In this document: one piece after another, positions 1 through 7,101 of the stretch
Layout: every line of letters starts with the position of its first letter
Numbering within the stretch: the first letter of the stretch is position 1
From: Ruminococcus sp. UBA4350
GTDB lineage: Bacteria > Bacillota > Clostridia > Oscillospirales > Ruminococcaceae
Direction: 5' to 3'
DNA: 28,832 bases
Assembly (NCBI GenBank): GCA_002394125.1
Contig: DGSY01000048.1
Location: 1-28,832, forward strand
Made by a program: the position numbers and the translations under genes
Notes under the pieces: model-generated
The model's input: only the letters and a program-made list of their open reading frames with translations
What the model was told of the DNA's origin: nothing
Database searches by the model: none

Positions 1-755
1 GCAAGGGCAAGATGACCGAGGACGAAGTCCGTGCAGCGCTGAAAAAATCCAACTATTTCGGCACGATGCTCGTGAAAATGGGCAAGGCTGACGCTCTGCT
101 CGGCGGCGCGACATATTCCACCGCTGATACCGTCAGACCGGCGCTCCAGATCATCAAGACCAAGAAGGGCGCAAATCTCGTCAGCTCCAGCTTCATCCTG
201 TTCCGCGAGAAGGACGGCGTTGAGGAGAAGATCGCAATGGGTGACTGCGCGATCAATCTCGGCTATTCCGACAGACTCGACAAGGACGGCAATGTTGTCT
301 TGAGCGCTGCACAGCAGCTCGGTGAGGTCGCTGTTGAGACCGCACGCACCGCTGCATTCTTTGGCATTGATCCGAAGGTCGCAGTCCTGAGCTTCTCCAC
401 CTACGGCTCCGGCAAGGGCGGCACTGTCCAGCTCAGCCATGATGCTGTAATTGAAGCGCGCAAGATTGATCCGGAGCTCGTCATCGACGGTGAATTCCAG
501 TTTGATGCGGCTGTCTCGGCAGAGGTCGCAAAGACCAAGTGCCCGGATTCCAAGGTCGCAGGTCAGGCGAATACCTTCATCTTCCCGCTGATCGAAGCAG
601 GCAACATCGGCTACAAGATCGCACAGCGTCTCGGCGGCTATGCTGCATACGGCCCGATCCTTCAGGGATTGAATGCGCCGATCAACGATCTCTCCCGCGG
701 CTGCAATGCGGATGAGGTCTATGCAATGGCGATCATCACCGCAGGCATGGCATAA
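1..755 (+). CDS. pta: Phosphate acetyltransferase, C-terminal part (5' end outside window)
   Basis: Phosphotransacetylase converts acetyl-CoA and phosphate to acetyl phosphate and CoA in the cytoplasm, the step before acetate kinase in fermentative acetate formation. The reading frame is open from the first base of the window; the ATG at 12 is internal, because the protein reads through Lys-Gly-Lys just before it and about 250 residues are visible against roughly 330 for the family. Family-typical stretches include the GGATYSTADTVRPALQ region near the visible N-terminus, the SFSTYGSGKG segment, DGEFQFDAA and the C-terminal GLNAPINDLSRGC. The gene ends at a TAA and is followed by its own terminator, so it closes its transcription unit. 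Upstream partners cannot be seen. The identification is secure; only the N-terminus is missing. Confidence 0.95.
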   Translation, partial: KGKMTEDEVRAALKKSNYFGTMLVKMGKADALLGGATYSTADTVRPALQIIKTKKGANLVSSSFILFREKDGVEEKIAMGDCAINLGYSDRLDKDGNVVLSAAQQLGEVAVETARTAAFFGIDPKVAVLSFSTYGSGKGGTVQLSHDAVIEARKIDPELVIDGEFQFDAAVSAEVAKTKCPDSKVAGQANTFIFPLIEAGNIGYKIAQRLGGYAAYGPILQGLNAPINDLSRGCNADEVYAMAIITAGMA

Positions 756-778
756 TTAACGCAAATACGCAAGTTTTA

Positions 779-830
779 CGCCATAGTATTTCTGATGTAC
801 GTTCAGAGATACTATGGCGTTTCTGTTTTT
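779..830 (+). terminator. Rho-independent terminator of pta
   Basis: A perfect 11-bp stem (779-789 with 809-819, arm CGCCATAGTAT) with a 19-base loop is followed by a T-rich tract (820-830). It lies 24 bases after the pta stop. Confidence 0.9.
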
Positions 831-841
831 ACAGATTACTA

Positions 842-885
842 AAATCCCACAGCCAGCGTAAAATGCTGCTGCGGGATTTGCAGAG
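842..885 (-). terminator. Probable terminator of the dockerin/GH43 gene
   Basis: Arms 842-853 and 868-879 pair over 12 positions with one mismatch (AAATCCC-A-CAGC against GCTG-C-GGGATTT). It lies immediately past the stop of the minus-strand GH43 gene. Read on the minus strand it ends in TTTT followed by a purine, so the U-tract is short and termination may be partial. Confidence 0.6.
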
Positions 886-887
886 TA

Positions 888-3791
888 TCAGGTGATCGTA
901 ACGGTCGCGGTGACAGTGCGGTACTGCGGTTTCAGCAGATCATCCGGCCTGACCGAGATATCCGGTTCGCCGTCTGCGCCGAAGAATACCTGCCGCACGC
1001 GAGTATGACGGCACGGATCATAGAGCGGATCAGATGCGTATGTGCCGCATTGCTTTTTGTCATGGGAAGACGGCCTTGCGTGATAGACGATCAGCAGATT
1101 GCCGTTTTCGTCGGTCACAAAGGAGTTGTGTCCGGGGCCGGATTCGCCTTCCACATCAGCAGAGGTCAGAACCGGCGATTTTGTCTTGCTCCAGCTAGCG
1201 GGATCCATGAGATCCGCGTCCGCCTGTGCGGTCAGCTTGCCGACGCAGTATTCCGAGCCGGTGCCGGATGCAGAGAAGAACACATAGACCTTGCCGTTTG
1301 CTTTGAGGACAGCGGGGCCTTCGTTGACGCGGTGATTGACCATTTCCCAGTCGTATTCCGGCTTTGTCAGCAGGATCGGCTTGGAGGCCAGCTTCCAAGG
1401 CTCGTCAGGGTTGATCTCCGCCATGAACAGGGAGGAATCGCCCTTGATTTCCGCCCATATGACATAATGCTTTCCGTTGTGCTCAAAGTAGGTCATGTCG
1501 AGCGAGAAGCCCGCAAAGGATTCTGTATCACCGGAGGAGGGCTGCATCTGTCCGCACTCCGTCCAGCTTCCCGTATACGGGTCACCGTCGCAGCGCAGCA
1601 CATACGGGCGGATCGCCCAGACATTTTCCTTTGTTCCGGCGGCGAAGAAGATATACCACGCATCTCCGATCTTATGCATTTCCGGCGCCCAGATATGCCG
1701 TGACATCAGGCCGTTCGGATGCGCCGACCAGATCGTTTTTTCCTCTGCACCGGCCAGTCCTGCGACGGTACTGCTCCGACGCAGAATGATGCGGTCATAG
1801 CCCTTGTCAGCGCTGCCGTATGCCGGATACGAGGCCGTGAAATAATAATAGCCGTCGCCGCCGTCCGTGACAAAGGGATCGGCGCGCTCCTCGATCAGCG
1901 GATTTGCATAATCCGCAGCAAGCACTTTTCCGCTGACGGAATAGGTTCCCGGTGCGGCGCCGATGAGCTTTGCAAGATCGTTTTCATCCCACGAGACGGC
2001 AAAATCTGTTGTGCTGCCGTCGCTGTATTCTGCGGTCACCGTCTGCGGGAGACGGACATTGCTGCCTGCTGCCGCGCTGACTGTGACCGGCTGCACACCG
2101 GTATTGTATGTGCCGAGCGAGCCGGACGGGAATGCATGGATCAGCGCAGTATACTGCTCCGCCGTGATCGGGATGACATAGCCGTGGCGCGGGGTGAAAT
2201 CAAAGCTGTAATCATTCCGGCTGACAGTCGTGAAGTTTTCGAGGTCGGTCGTTTTCTGCATGACATAATAGCCGTTGCCGTATGCATCGGACATCAGCAG
2301 CCATTCGTCGGAGTCGATCAGTTTATAGATATTCGGCCCCTCGACGCCGAGATTGCCCTCGGAGATCTTGTGGATCTCGCGGTACGGGCCGGAAGCGTGC
2401 TCGGCCTCTGCAAGGAAGATGCCCTTTGTGGTCTCGTCCTTGTAGTACATATAGTACTTGCCGTTCTGACAGATGATATCCGAGTCGATCGCGTCATGGC
2501 CGCTCTGCGGTGCAAGCAGGAGTGCCGGCGTGGTATCGAGCTTCATCAGATCCTTGCTGTAAGCATAATACATGATCGTGCGATCATCCGTGCCGGGAAC
2601 ACGCGCCGCGAAATAGATCATGTAGGATTTCTGCTCCGGATCATAGATCGCCTGCGGCGCCCATGCGCGGTCGCAGTTCATCATATTTGGATATTTGTTT
2701 GCGATCTCGATCAGTGACGCATCGAACCAATGCACGAGGTCGGTCGATTTCGCACTGATGAGATTGCGGTTGCTGTTCCAGCCGAGCGAGGATTTCATAT
2801 CAGTCGCGAGCAGATGATAGAGGCCGTCCTCGCCTTTGAAGATATACGGATCGCGGAGACATTTCGTGCCGACCGGTGAATCCCAGACAGCGCGGCCGCC
2901 GTTCAGCGCAGTGAAGTGGTAGCCGTCCGTGGAAACGGCATAGGACAGGCGCTCCTGCTCCGGCGCATTGCCGAGGAAGTAAGCAAAGAGATAGGCCGTC
3001 GGCTTTTCGTCATATGGGATACTGCATTCTGCCGGAAAGCTCCATTTGTCTTTGAGCAGGCCGTCTGTCAGCATTGCAAGATCCGCCTCGCTGACGCTGC
3101 CGTCACCGCTGAGATCGGCGATCCTTTTCATCACACTGTCAAAGCCGCCCGATATGCCGCGGCGCATCAGGCTCAGGTCGCGGGCATCGAGGGTTCCGCT
3201 GAAATCGAGATCACCGGCGCACATCGTGTACTGATTTCCGACCGGACGGATATAGAATTTCTGGCCCTCGCCGCCCCAGTAATCCCACTGGTCGATATTT
3301 GCGCCGTTTTCATAGCTGATGTCATAGACATCGAGCGCCGCATTGCCGCTCCGCTTGCCGCGGATGATATAGGCGTCGTCCGTGCGCGTCAGGCGGAAAT
3401 GCTGCGCATCGTCGCCGGTATAGGGCGAGAGCGAGATATTGCTGCCGTTTGCGCTTGTTCCGCCCTCGACGGTCATTGCGAGCGAGCGGTCTGCGGCAGA
3501 GAGGATCGCACAGCAGCCGTCGGATTCCTGTATGATAATCCATTGCTGCTCCGCCGATCCGACGGATTCCCACTGCTGCACATTGCCGTCTGATTCCGCC
3601 GTCATCAGCTTGCCGCTGAGCCGCGCCGCGATCGTATACGATGCGCCGCTGACGATACGCCCTGCGGTATCTGCATACACCGCGCGAATTGTCTGCGCGG
3701 CGGCGGAGACTGGCTGCGGCAGGCCGTTCATCACTGCGAATGAAGCGGCTAGCATGACAGCAGGCAGTCTGCCTGTTTTATGTTTCATCAT
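888..3791 (-). CDS. Secreted CBM13-dockerin-GH43-Ig-GH43 glycoside hydrolase
   Basis: A 967-residue exported, probably cellulosome-bound enzyme for arabinose- or xylose-containing plant polysaccharides. Order of parts: signal peptide about 1-31 (Lys/Arg start, hydrophobic core, VSA-AA cleavage); ricin-type beta-trefoil/CBM13-like module about 37-183 with QxW repeats; type I dockerin about 191-249 with two calcium loops (starting D194 and D226); first five-bladed propeller of GH43 type about 265-560, with RDP at 313-315, a WAPQ segment near 377-380 and EGP at 484-486; bacterial Ig-like (Big_4-type) linker about 567-625; second GH43 about 628-945, with ADP at 637-639, WAPE at 701-704 and NEGP at 823-826. 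The Asp and Glu positions match the GH43 catalytic base and acid, so both domains look active, but the substrate cannot be read from sequence. The dockerin sits inside the protein rather than at an end. Two ATGs lie in tandem (3791 and 3788) behind AAGGGGG at 3803-3797; either could be used. It is transcribed alone and divergently from the sigma factor gene. Confidence 0.9.
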   Translation of the reverse strand: MMKHKTGRLPAVMLAASFAVMNGLPQPVSAAAQTIRAVYADTAGRIVSGASYTIAARLSGKLMTAESDGNVQQWESVGSAEQQWIIIQESDGCCAILSAADRSLAMTVEGGTSANGSNISLSPYTGDDAQHFRLTRTDDAYIIRGKRSGNAALDVYDISYENGANIDQWDYWGGEGQKFYIRPVGNQYTMCAGDLDFSGTLDARDLSLMRRGISGGFDSVMKRIADLSGDGSVSEADLAMLTDGLLKDKWSFPAECSIPYDEKPTAYLFAYFLGNAPEQERLSYAVSTDGYHFTALNGGRAVWDSPVGTKCLRDPYIFKGEDGLYHLLATDMKSSLGWNSNRNLISAKSTDLVHWFDASLIEIANKYPNMMNCDRAWAPQAIYDPEQKSYMIYFAARVPGTDDRTIMYYAYSKDLMKLDTTPALLLAPQSGHDAIDSDIICQNGKYYMYYKDETTKGIFLAEAEHASGPYREIHKISEGNLGVEGPNIYKLIDSDEWLLMSDAYGNGYYVMQKTTDLENFTTVSRNDYSFDFTPRHGYVIPITAEQYTALIHAFPSGSLGTYNTGVQPVTVSAAAGSNVRLPQTVTAEYSDGSTTDFAVSWDENDLAKLIGAAPGTYSVSGKVLAADYANPLIEERADPFVTDGGDGYYYFTASYPAYGSADKGYDRIILRRSSTVAGLAGAEEKTIWSAHPNGLMSRHIWAPEMHKIGDAWYIFFAAGTKENVWAIRPYVLRCDGDPYTGSWTECGQMQPSSGDTESFAGFSLDMTYFEHNGKHYVIWAEIKGDSSLFMAEINPDEPWKLASKPILLTKPEYDWEMVNHRVNEGPAVLKANGKVYVFFSASGTGSEYCVGKLTAQADADLMDPASWSKTKSPVLTSADVEGESGPGHNSFVTDENGNLLIVYHARPSSHDKKQCGTYASDPLYDPCRHTRVRQVFFGADGEPDISVRPDDLLKPQYRTVTATVTIT

Positions 3792-3823
3792 CGGTTCCCC
3801 CTTTATATATAGATGGCAATATC

Positions 3824-3852
3824 ATTATATCATATGATTATCAAAATTGCAA
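3824..3852 (-). promoter_or_regulatory. Sigma-A promoter of the dockerin/GH43 gene
   Basis: On the minus strand, TTGCAA (3852-3847) and TATAAT (3829-3824) are separated by exactly 17 bases, about 33 bases upstream of the start codon and in an AT-rich stretch. This is a strong match to the vegetative promoter. Confidence 0.75.
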
Positions 3853-3952
3853 TGTATTATTATACTGTTTTCATGCACGATTACAAATTAAAAGCCGTTT
3901 AACCGCAGATCGTTCAGTTTTTCGTAAATTTTTGCATATCGCAGAAAAAACT

Positions 3953-3985
3953 GCAACCGCTCTGCATTTTTGGGAATATATATAG
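3953..3985 (+). promoter_or_regulatory. Possible ECF-type promoter of the sigma/anti-sigma pair
   Basis: GCAACC at 3953-3958 resembles the AAC-centred -35 element used by many ECF sigma factors, and an ATATATA stretch lies about 16 bases downstream, just ahead of the sigma gene. No clear CGT-type -10 is present. Autoregulation is therefore an inference from position and a single motif. Confidence 0.3.
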
Positions 3986-4018
3986 CAGGAGCTCCAATCA
4001 AACAGAAGGGAGGATGCA

Positions 4019-4576
4019 ATGGAAGATTCGCAGATCGTTGCACTGTATCTGGAGAGAAACGAACAGGCCGTGCAGGAGACAGCCGCAAAATACAGCGGCT
4101 ACTGCATGAGCATTGCACGCAGTATCCTGCGAAGCGAGGAGGATGCCGCAGAGATCGTGAATGAAGCCTATCTTGCGGTCTGGCAGAGCATTCCGCCGAA
4201 TCAGCCGGAGACGCTGACCGCCTACATCGGCCGCATCACGCGTACACTCAGTCTCAAGCGCCTGCGCACGGCCTATGCCGCAAAGCGCGGAAACGGCGAA
4301 ACCACTGCCGCACTGGACGAGCTGGCCGAATGCGTCGGTTCCGGTCAGAATGTGGAGCAGGAGGTCGAAGCAAAGGAGCTGGCACTCCGGATCAACTGCT
4401 TTTTGCAAGGGATTCCGGAAACCGAGCGCAGCATTTTTGTATGCAGATACTGGTATTTCAATTCGATTTCAGAGATCGCGAAGCAGTTTGGTTTTTCGCA
4501 GAGCAAGGTCAAATCCATTCTGTTCCGCACAAGAAAAAAACTCTGTGATATGCTCAGAGAGGAGGAACTCATATGA
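4019..4576 (+). CDS. ECF-type RNA polymerase sigma factor
   Basis: A 185-residue cytoplasmic sigma-70-family factor with only regions 2 and 4. Region 2 spans about residues 20-90 (SEEDAAEIVNEAYLAVWQ is the helix that contacts the -10 and core polymerase). After a short linker, region 4 spans about 125-182 (LQGIPETERSIFVCRYW, then SISEIAKQFGFSQSKVKSILFRTRKKL, the helix-turn-helix for the -35). Length and layout fit the ECF class. AAGGGAGG at 4006-4013 is correctly spaced from the ATG at 4019. The last four bases overlap the next gene (ATGA), so sigma factor and partner are translationally coupled, as usual for sigma/anti-sigma pairs. The ECF subgroup and target promoters cannot be told from sequence alone. 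Confidence 0.9.
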   Translation: MEDSQIVALYLERNEQAVQETAAKYSGYCMSIARSILRSEEDAAEIVNEAYLAVWQSIPPNQPETLTAYIGRITRTLSLKRLRTAYAAKRGNGETTAALDELAECVGSGQNVEQEVEAKELALRINCFLQGIPETERSIFVCRYWYFNSISEIAKQFGFSQSKVKSILFRTRKKLCDMLREEELI

Positions 4577-5469
4577 AGCTCGATACATTAACAGATGCGA
4601 TCGGCATGATCGACGATGATCTGATCGTCAATGCCGTCAAGGAGAGAAGGATCAGGCAGAAGCGGCACCGTCTGCCGGTGATCGCAGCAGCCGTTGCCGC
4701 GGCAGTCTGCCTGACCGTCGGCGCATCCGCGCTGGCTGCGCGCAATAAACATTTGCTGGATTCGTTCTTCGGCAATCAGGGCGCGGATCAGGTCTCTATG
4801 GCCGAGCTGCCTGCGCCGGTCGTATACGAAACGGGTGATGTGACACTGACCGTCGAGACCGAGATCGACGACGGCATGAACCGGCTGTTCCTGATCTCGG
4901 CGGCTGACAAAAACGGTAATCCGCCTGACTTCATGGATATGATGTCAAAGACAGTCCACGCGGACGGCTCGCTGACGCAGTTTGGCACCGGCGGATTCGG
5001 ATTCGGTTATCATCCGGAAACCGAGGCGGCAACAGGGCCGGAATACCTCGCATATTTCGTGGAATATGCAGACCGCGAGGAATCGGACTGCTTCTTGTCC
5101 TTCCGCGGCTTTCCGGATATCCGCATCCCGATCCATCCGGAGCAGAATACGCCGGTCGCGGAATTCAGCGACGGGAGCGATACGGTCTATCGGCTCTCGT
5201 GCTTTGAGTTGGTCTATACCGGAACGGAACCGCCTGCGGGATATACTGAGCCTGTCGGGGATCCGGTAGATGAACCGGAACGCTGGCTGATCTATGCAGA
5301 CGGTACGAAAAAGCAGCTTGACAATCAGAGTGCCGGAATTACAGAGCTGCGTGATGAGAACGGAAACGAGACCGGTATCTACCGCGCATATTATTCGCAC
5401 AAGGAGTATCTGGATATCTCCGATGTCACGGCGGTCGAGATCGGCGGGACGGTCTATCCGCGCAAATAA
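4573..5469 (+). CDS. Putative membrane anti-sigma factor
   Basis: A 298-residue single-span membrane protein. Residues 1-34 are cytoplasmic and basic at the end (VKERRIRQKRHR), about 35-57 form one hydrophobic helix (PVIAAAVAAAVCLTVGASALAA), and about 60-298 form an extracytoplasmic domain. This topology and the 4-base overlap with the sigma gene are what support an anti-sigma role; no zinc-binding ZAS motif is visible. The outer domain resembles the DUF4179-type anti-sigma-like proteins only loosely, and I do not assign a sensed signal. It contains VKERRIR immediately before the helix, a plausible sigma-contact segment. It closes the two-gene operon and is followed by a hairpin. Alternative: an unrelated membrane protein co-transcribed with the sigma factor. 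Confidence 0.7.
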   Translation: MKLDTLTDAIGMIDDDLIVNAVKERRIRQKRHRLPVIAAAVAAAVCLTVGASALAARNKHLLDSFFGNQGADQVSMAELPAPVVYETGDVTLTVETEIDDGMNRLFLISAADKNGNPPDFMDMMSKTVHADGSLTQFGTGGFGFGYHPETEAATGPEYLAYFVEYADREESDCFLSFRGFPDIRIPIHPEQNTPVAEFSDGSDTVYRLSCFELVYTGTEPPAGYTEPVGDPVDEPERWLIYADGTKKQLDNQSAGITELRDENGNETGIYRAYYSHKEYLDISDVTAVEIGGTVYPRK

Positions 5470-5480
5470 ACGCATACGAA

Positions 5481-5520
5481 AAGGGAGGAGCCCCCACACG
5501 GGTTTCCTCCCTTGTTGTAT
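5481..5520 (+). terminator. Terminator after the sigma/anti-sigma operon
   Basis: AAGGGAGGA (5481-5489) pairs perfectly with TCCTCCCTT (5505-5513), with further CCC/GGG pairing in the loop. The T-tract is poor (GTTGTATTG), so efficiency is uncertain. Confidence 0.65.
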
Positions 5521-5634
5521 TGCATTCTGCGTGACAGAGACAGCGCAGTTTTCACCTTTCTCATTTCCGAAATGCAATCTGCCAATAAGGATATCTCGGG
5601 TTTGAATGCTCAAAATTCTGAACACAATCTCTGC

Positions 5635-5640
5635 TATAAT
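5635..5640 (+). promoter_or_regulatory. -10 element for the gene at 5714
   Basis: A perfect TATAAT lies 73 bases ahead of the start codon. No good -35 is present at 17 bases (best candidate is TCAAAA at 5610-5615, spacer 19), so an activator or an extended region may help. Transcription from here would begin after the in-frame ATG at 5606, which excludes that start. Confidence 0.5.
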
Positions 5641-5713
5641 AAAAATGCAGGGAAATGAGACCGATACGGTCACCAAGTTCATTAAATCAACTGTTCGGAA
5701 AAGGAGGATTCAT

Positions 5714-6595
5714 ATGAAGTTTGATGTGCTGCAATTCATCGACTCGGAAACACTGCGCGAAATGCTGCGCGGGAAGGAGCTTGCGCCTGCTGTGGAGTGC
5801 ATTCTGATCGCGCAGAGCGAGAAGCAGAACATGGATAGGAAGCTGAGAGCGCTGATCGAGCGCGGTGAGGCGTATACCACCGCAGATTTTCGCCGTGGAA
5901 TCTACAATCTGCGTGTCAGCAATGACTTTGCAGAGATCCTTGATATGTATATCGAAGCGCTGATATTTGCAATGAATCAGACGGAATCGGAGCCGTCGGA
6001 TGAATATCTTTATTACGCGCCTGTATTTCCTTATATGGAGCCCTGTGCAACCTTTGCGGCTGCTGTTGAGCGCACCTGTCAGGAAATGGATGACGGTGAA
6101 AGTGCGATGATTCTGCGTGAAAGAGCTGACGATTCGGAAGCGCCGGCAATCAGATACCATATCAGCAAAACCGGTGAGATCATGGATATCCGGTTTGACG
6201 GGGATGAAGACTGGAATATCAAGCTGGCGTTTGCAGAGATCCCGCACAGTTATCAGACCGGAGATATTATTTGTGCGGAAGGGTATTATTTCGTCGCTGC
6301 GGATGAAAGCCATGCAGATGAAAACGCACGCTGGCTGCGAAACGCGGATCACACAGATATGGGACTGAATTGTATCGAATTTTATCCGGATAAAACGCAT
6401 TCCTGCGGCGGTATGTTCGGCCCCAGGAACGTTCCGATCTTGTCTGCAGAGCGGGTAAAGCCGGACGTCCTTCCTCTGGAAATGAGACCCTTGACCGGAC
6501 TGCATCTTTTACTGAAAGGCAAACTTCAACTCACCGATTTTCTCGAATCTTACAGCTGCGGCCTGCTGGATGAACTGGTCAGCCATCTGAAATAA
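5714..6595 (+). CDS. Uncharacterised protein, 293 residues
   Basis: I do not recognise a characterised family. The start at 5714 is chosen because AAGGAGG (5701-5707) sits seven bases upstream and the -10 element lies downstream of the longer in-frame ATG. The product is acidic and soluble, with no signal peptide or membrane helix. The first ~95 residues look helical and charged (MKFDVLQFIDSETLREML, then IAQSEKQNMDRKLRALIERG), followed from about residue 100 by a mixed alpha/beta part rich in Asp/Glu and aromatic residues. There are few Cys and no recognisable nucleotide-binding, DNA-binding or catalytic motif. It stands alone between two terminators. Genes starting with this MKFDVLQFID-like segment seem familiar as hypothetical proteins of gut Clostridia, but that is memory, not a search. 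Confidence 0.7.
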   Translation: MKFDVLQFIDSETLREMLRGKELAPAVECILIAQSEKQNMDRKLRALIERGEAYTTADFRRGIYNLRVSNDFAEILDMYIEALIFAMNQTESEPSDEYLYYAPVFPYMEPCATFAAAVERTCQEMDDGESAMILRERADDSEAPAIRYHISKTGEIMDIRFDGDEDWNIKLAFAEIPHSYQTGDIICAEGYYFVAADESHADENARWLRNADHTDMGLNCIEFYPDKTHSCGGMFGPRNVPILSAERVKPDVLPLEMRPLTGLHLLLKGKLQLTDFLESYSCGLLDELVSHLK

Positions 6596-6612
6596 AGCGT
6601 GAAACAACAAGA

Positions 6613-6660
6613 AACCGGTCGGTACCGCAGGATGCACTGCGGCGCCGGCCGGTTTTTATT
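6613..6660 (+). terminator. Strong terminator after the uncharacterised gene
   Basis: An 18-bp stem (6613-6630 with 6637-6654; two G-U pairs and one mismatch) with a six-base loop is followed by TTTTTATT. It isolates the gene at 5714 from the downstream metal-transport unit. Confidence 0.9.
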
Positions 6661-6672
6661 CTAATGTCCGAT

Positions 6673-6708
6673 TGGAGTAGAAATAAAATAACGTATGTGC
6701 TATAATAA
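6673..6708 (+). promoter_or_regulatory. Promoter of the DUF6110/P-ATPase unit
   Basis: TGGAGTAGAAA (6673-6683), 17 bases, then TATAATAA (6701-6708). The -35 would be TAGAAA, four of six matches to TTGACA. The same three-part arrangement recurs exactly at 9258-9293 ahead of the ECF/ABC operon, which supports it being functional. Confidence 0.65.
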
Positions 6709-6716
6709 ATAGAAAA

Positions 6717-6728
6717 GAGCATATGCTC
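6717..6728. promoter_or_regulatory. 12-bp palindrome at the transcription start region
   Basis: GAGCATATGCTC is a perfect palindrome lying about 10 bases after the -10 element and just before the ribosome-binding site of the DUF6110 gene. It is a possible repressor site or could shape the 5' end of the mRNA; the binding protein is unknown. Confidence 0.35.
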
Positions 6729-6753
6729 CGGAATGAAAAAAGAGGTGATCGAA

Positions 6754-7053
6754 ATGAGCCGTTTGCCATGGGGAAAGCTCGGTCTGTTTGCCGGCGGCGT
6801 GCTGTTCGGCACGGCGGGCATCAAGATCCTGAGTAGCAGAGATGCGAAAAAATGCTACACGAACGCGACTGCAGCCGTGCTTCGCGCAAAGGACAGCGTC
6901 ATGGAGACTGTCACGACCGTGCGTGAAAACTGCGATGATATTCTCAGCGATGCAAAGGAGATCAACGCAGAGCGTGCCGCAGCAGAGGAAGCCGCTGTGA
7001 TCGCTGATGCCGCTGAAAGCATCATCGAGGACGCAGCTGAAACCGGAAAATAA
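6754..7053 (+). CDS. DUF6110 family small membrane-associated protein
   Basis: A 99-residue protein of unknown function. The start at 6754 is preferred to the in-frame ATG at 6733, because AAGAGGTG lies at 6739-6746, directly between the two. Residues about 5-25 form one hydrophobic, glycine-rich helix (KLGLFAGGVLFGTAGIKIL), followed by SSRDAKKCYTNATAAVLRAKDSVM, a segment I associate with DUF6110, and then an Ala/Glu-rich, probably coiled-coil tail to the end. Proteins of this kind are typically found next to a heavy-metal-type P-ATPase, as here, suggesting a small accessory or regulatory subunit of the pump. That link is inferred from neighbourhood only. Confidence 0.8.
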   Translation: MSRLPWGKLGLFAGGVLFGTAGIKILSSRDAKKCYTNATAAVLRAKDSVMETVTTVRENCDDILSDAKEINAERAAAEEAAVIADAAESIIEDAAETGK

Positions 7054-7060
7054 TCAGAAG

Positions 7061-7084
7061 CAGACCGCTCCGGCGGTCTGTTTT
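7061..7084 (+). terminator. Intercistronic hairpin between DUF6110 and P-ATPase genes
   Basis: A perfect 8-bp stem (CAGACCGC 7061-7068 with GCGGTCTG 7073-7080) with a TCCG tetraloop is followed by TTTT. It begins 8 bases after the DUF6110 stop and ends 17 bases before the ATPase start, so it probably acts as a partial terminator that lowers ATPase expression relative to DUF6110. Confidence 0.6.
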
Positions 7085-7101
7085 ACTGTGGGGTGAATCA
7101 T

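Noticed and set aside
1005..2717. Long open frames on the plus strand inside the GH43 gene (up to 332 residues).
   Set aside because: They are antisense to a gene with clear domains, have no ribosome-binding site, and give low-complexity Arg/Cys/Ile-rich products without recognisable domains. They come from the GC-biased third codon positions of the real gene.
3941..3954. GCAG-A6-CTGC hairpin before the sigma gene.
   Set aside because: Only four base pairs, without a T-tract; too weak to call a regulatory structure.
5606..5713. Longer start for the uncharacterised gene at ATG 5606.
   Set aside because: The only good -10 (5635-5640) lies downstream of it, and AAGGAGG stands directly before the ATG at 5714.
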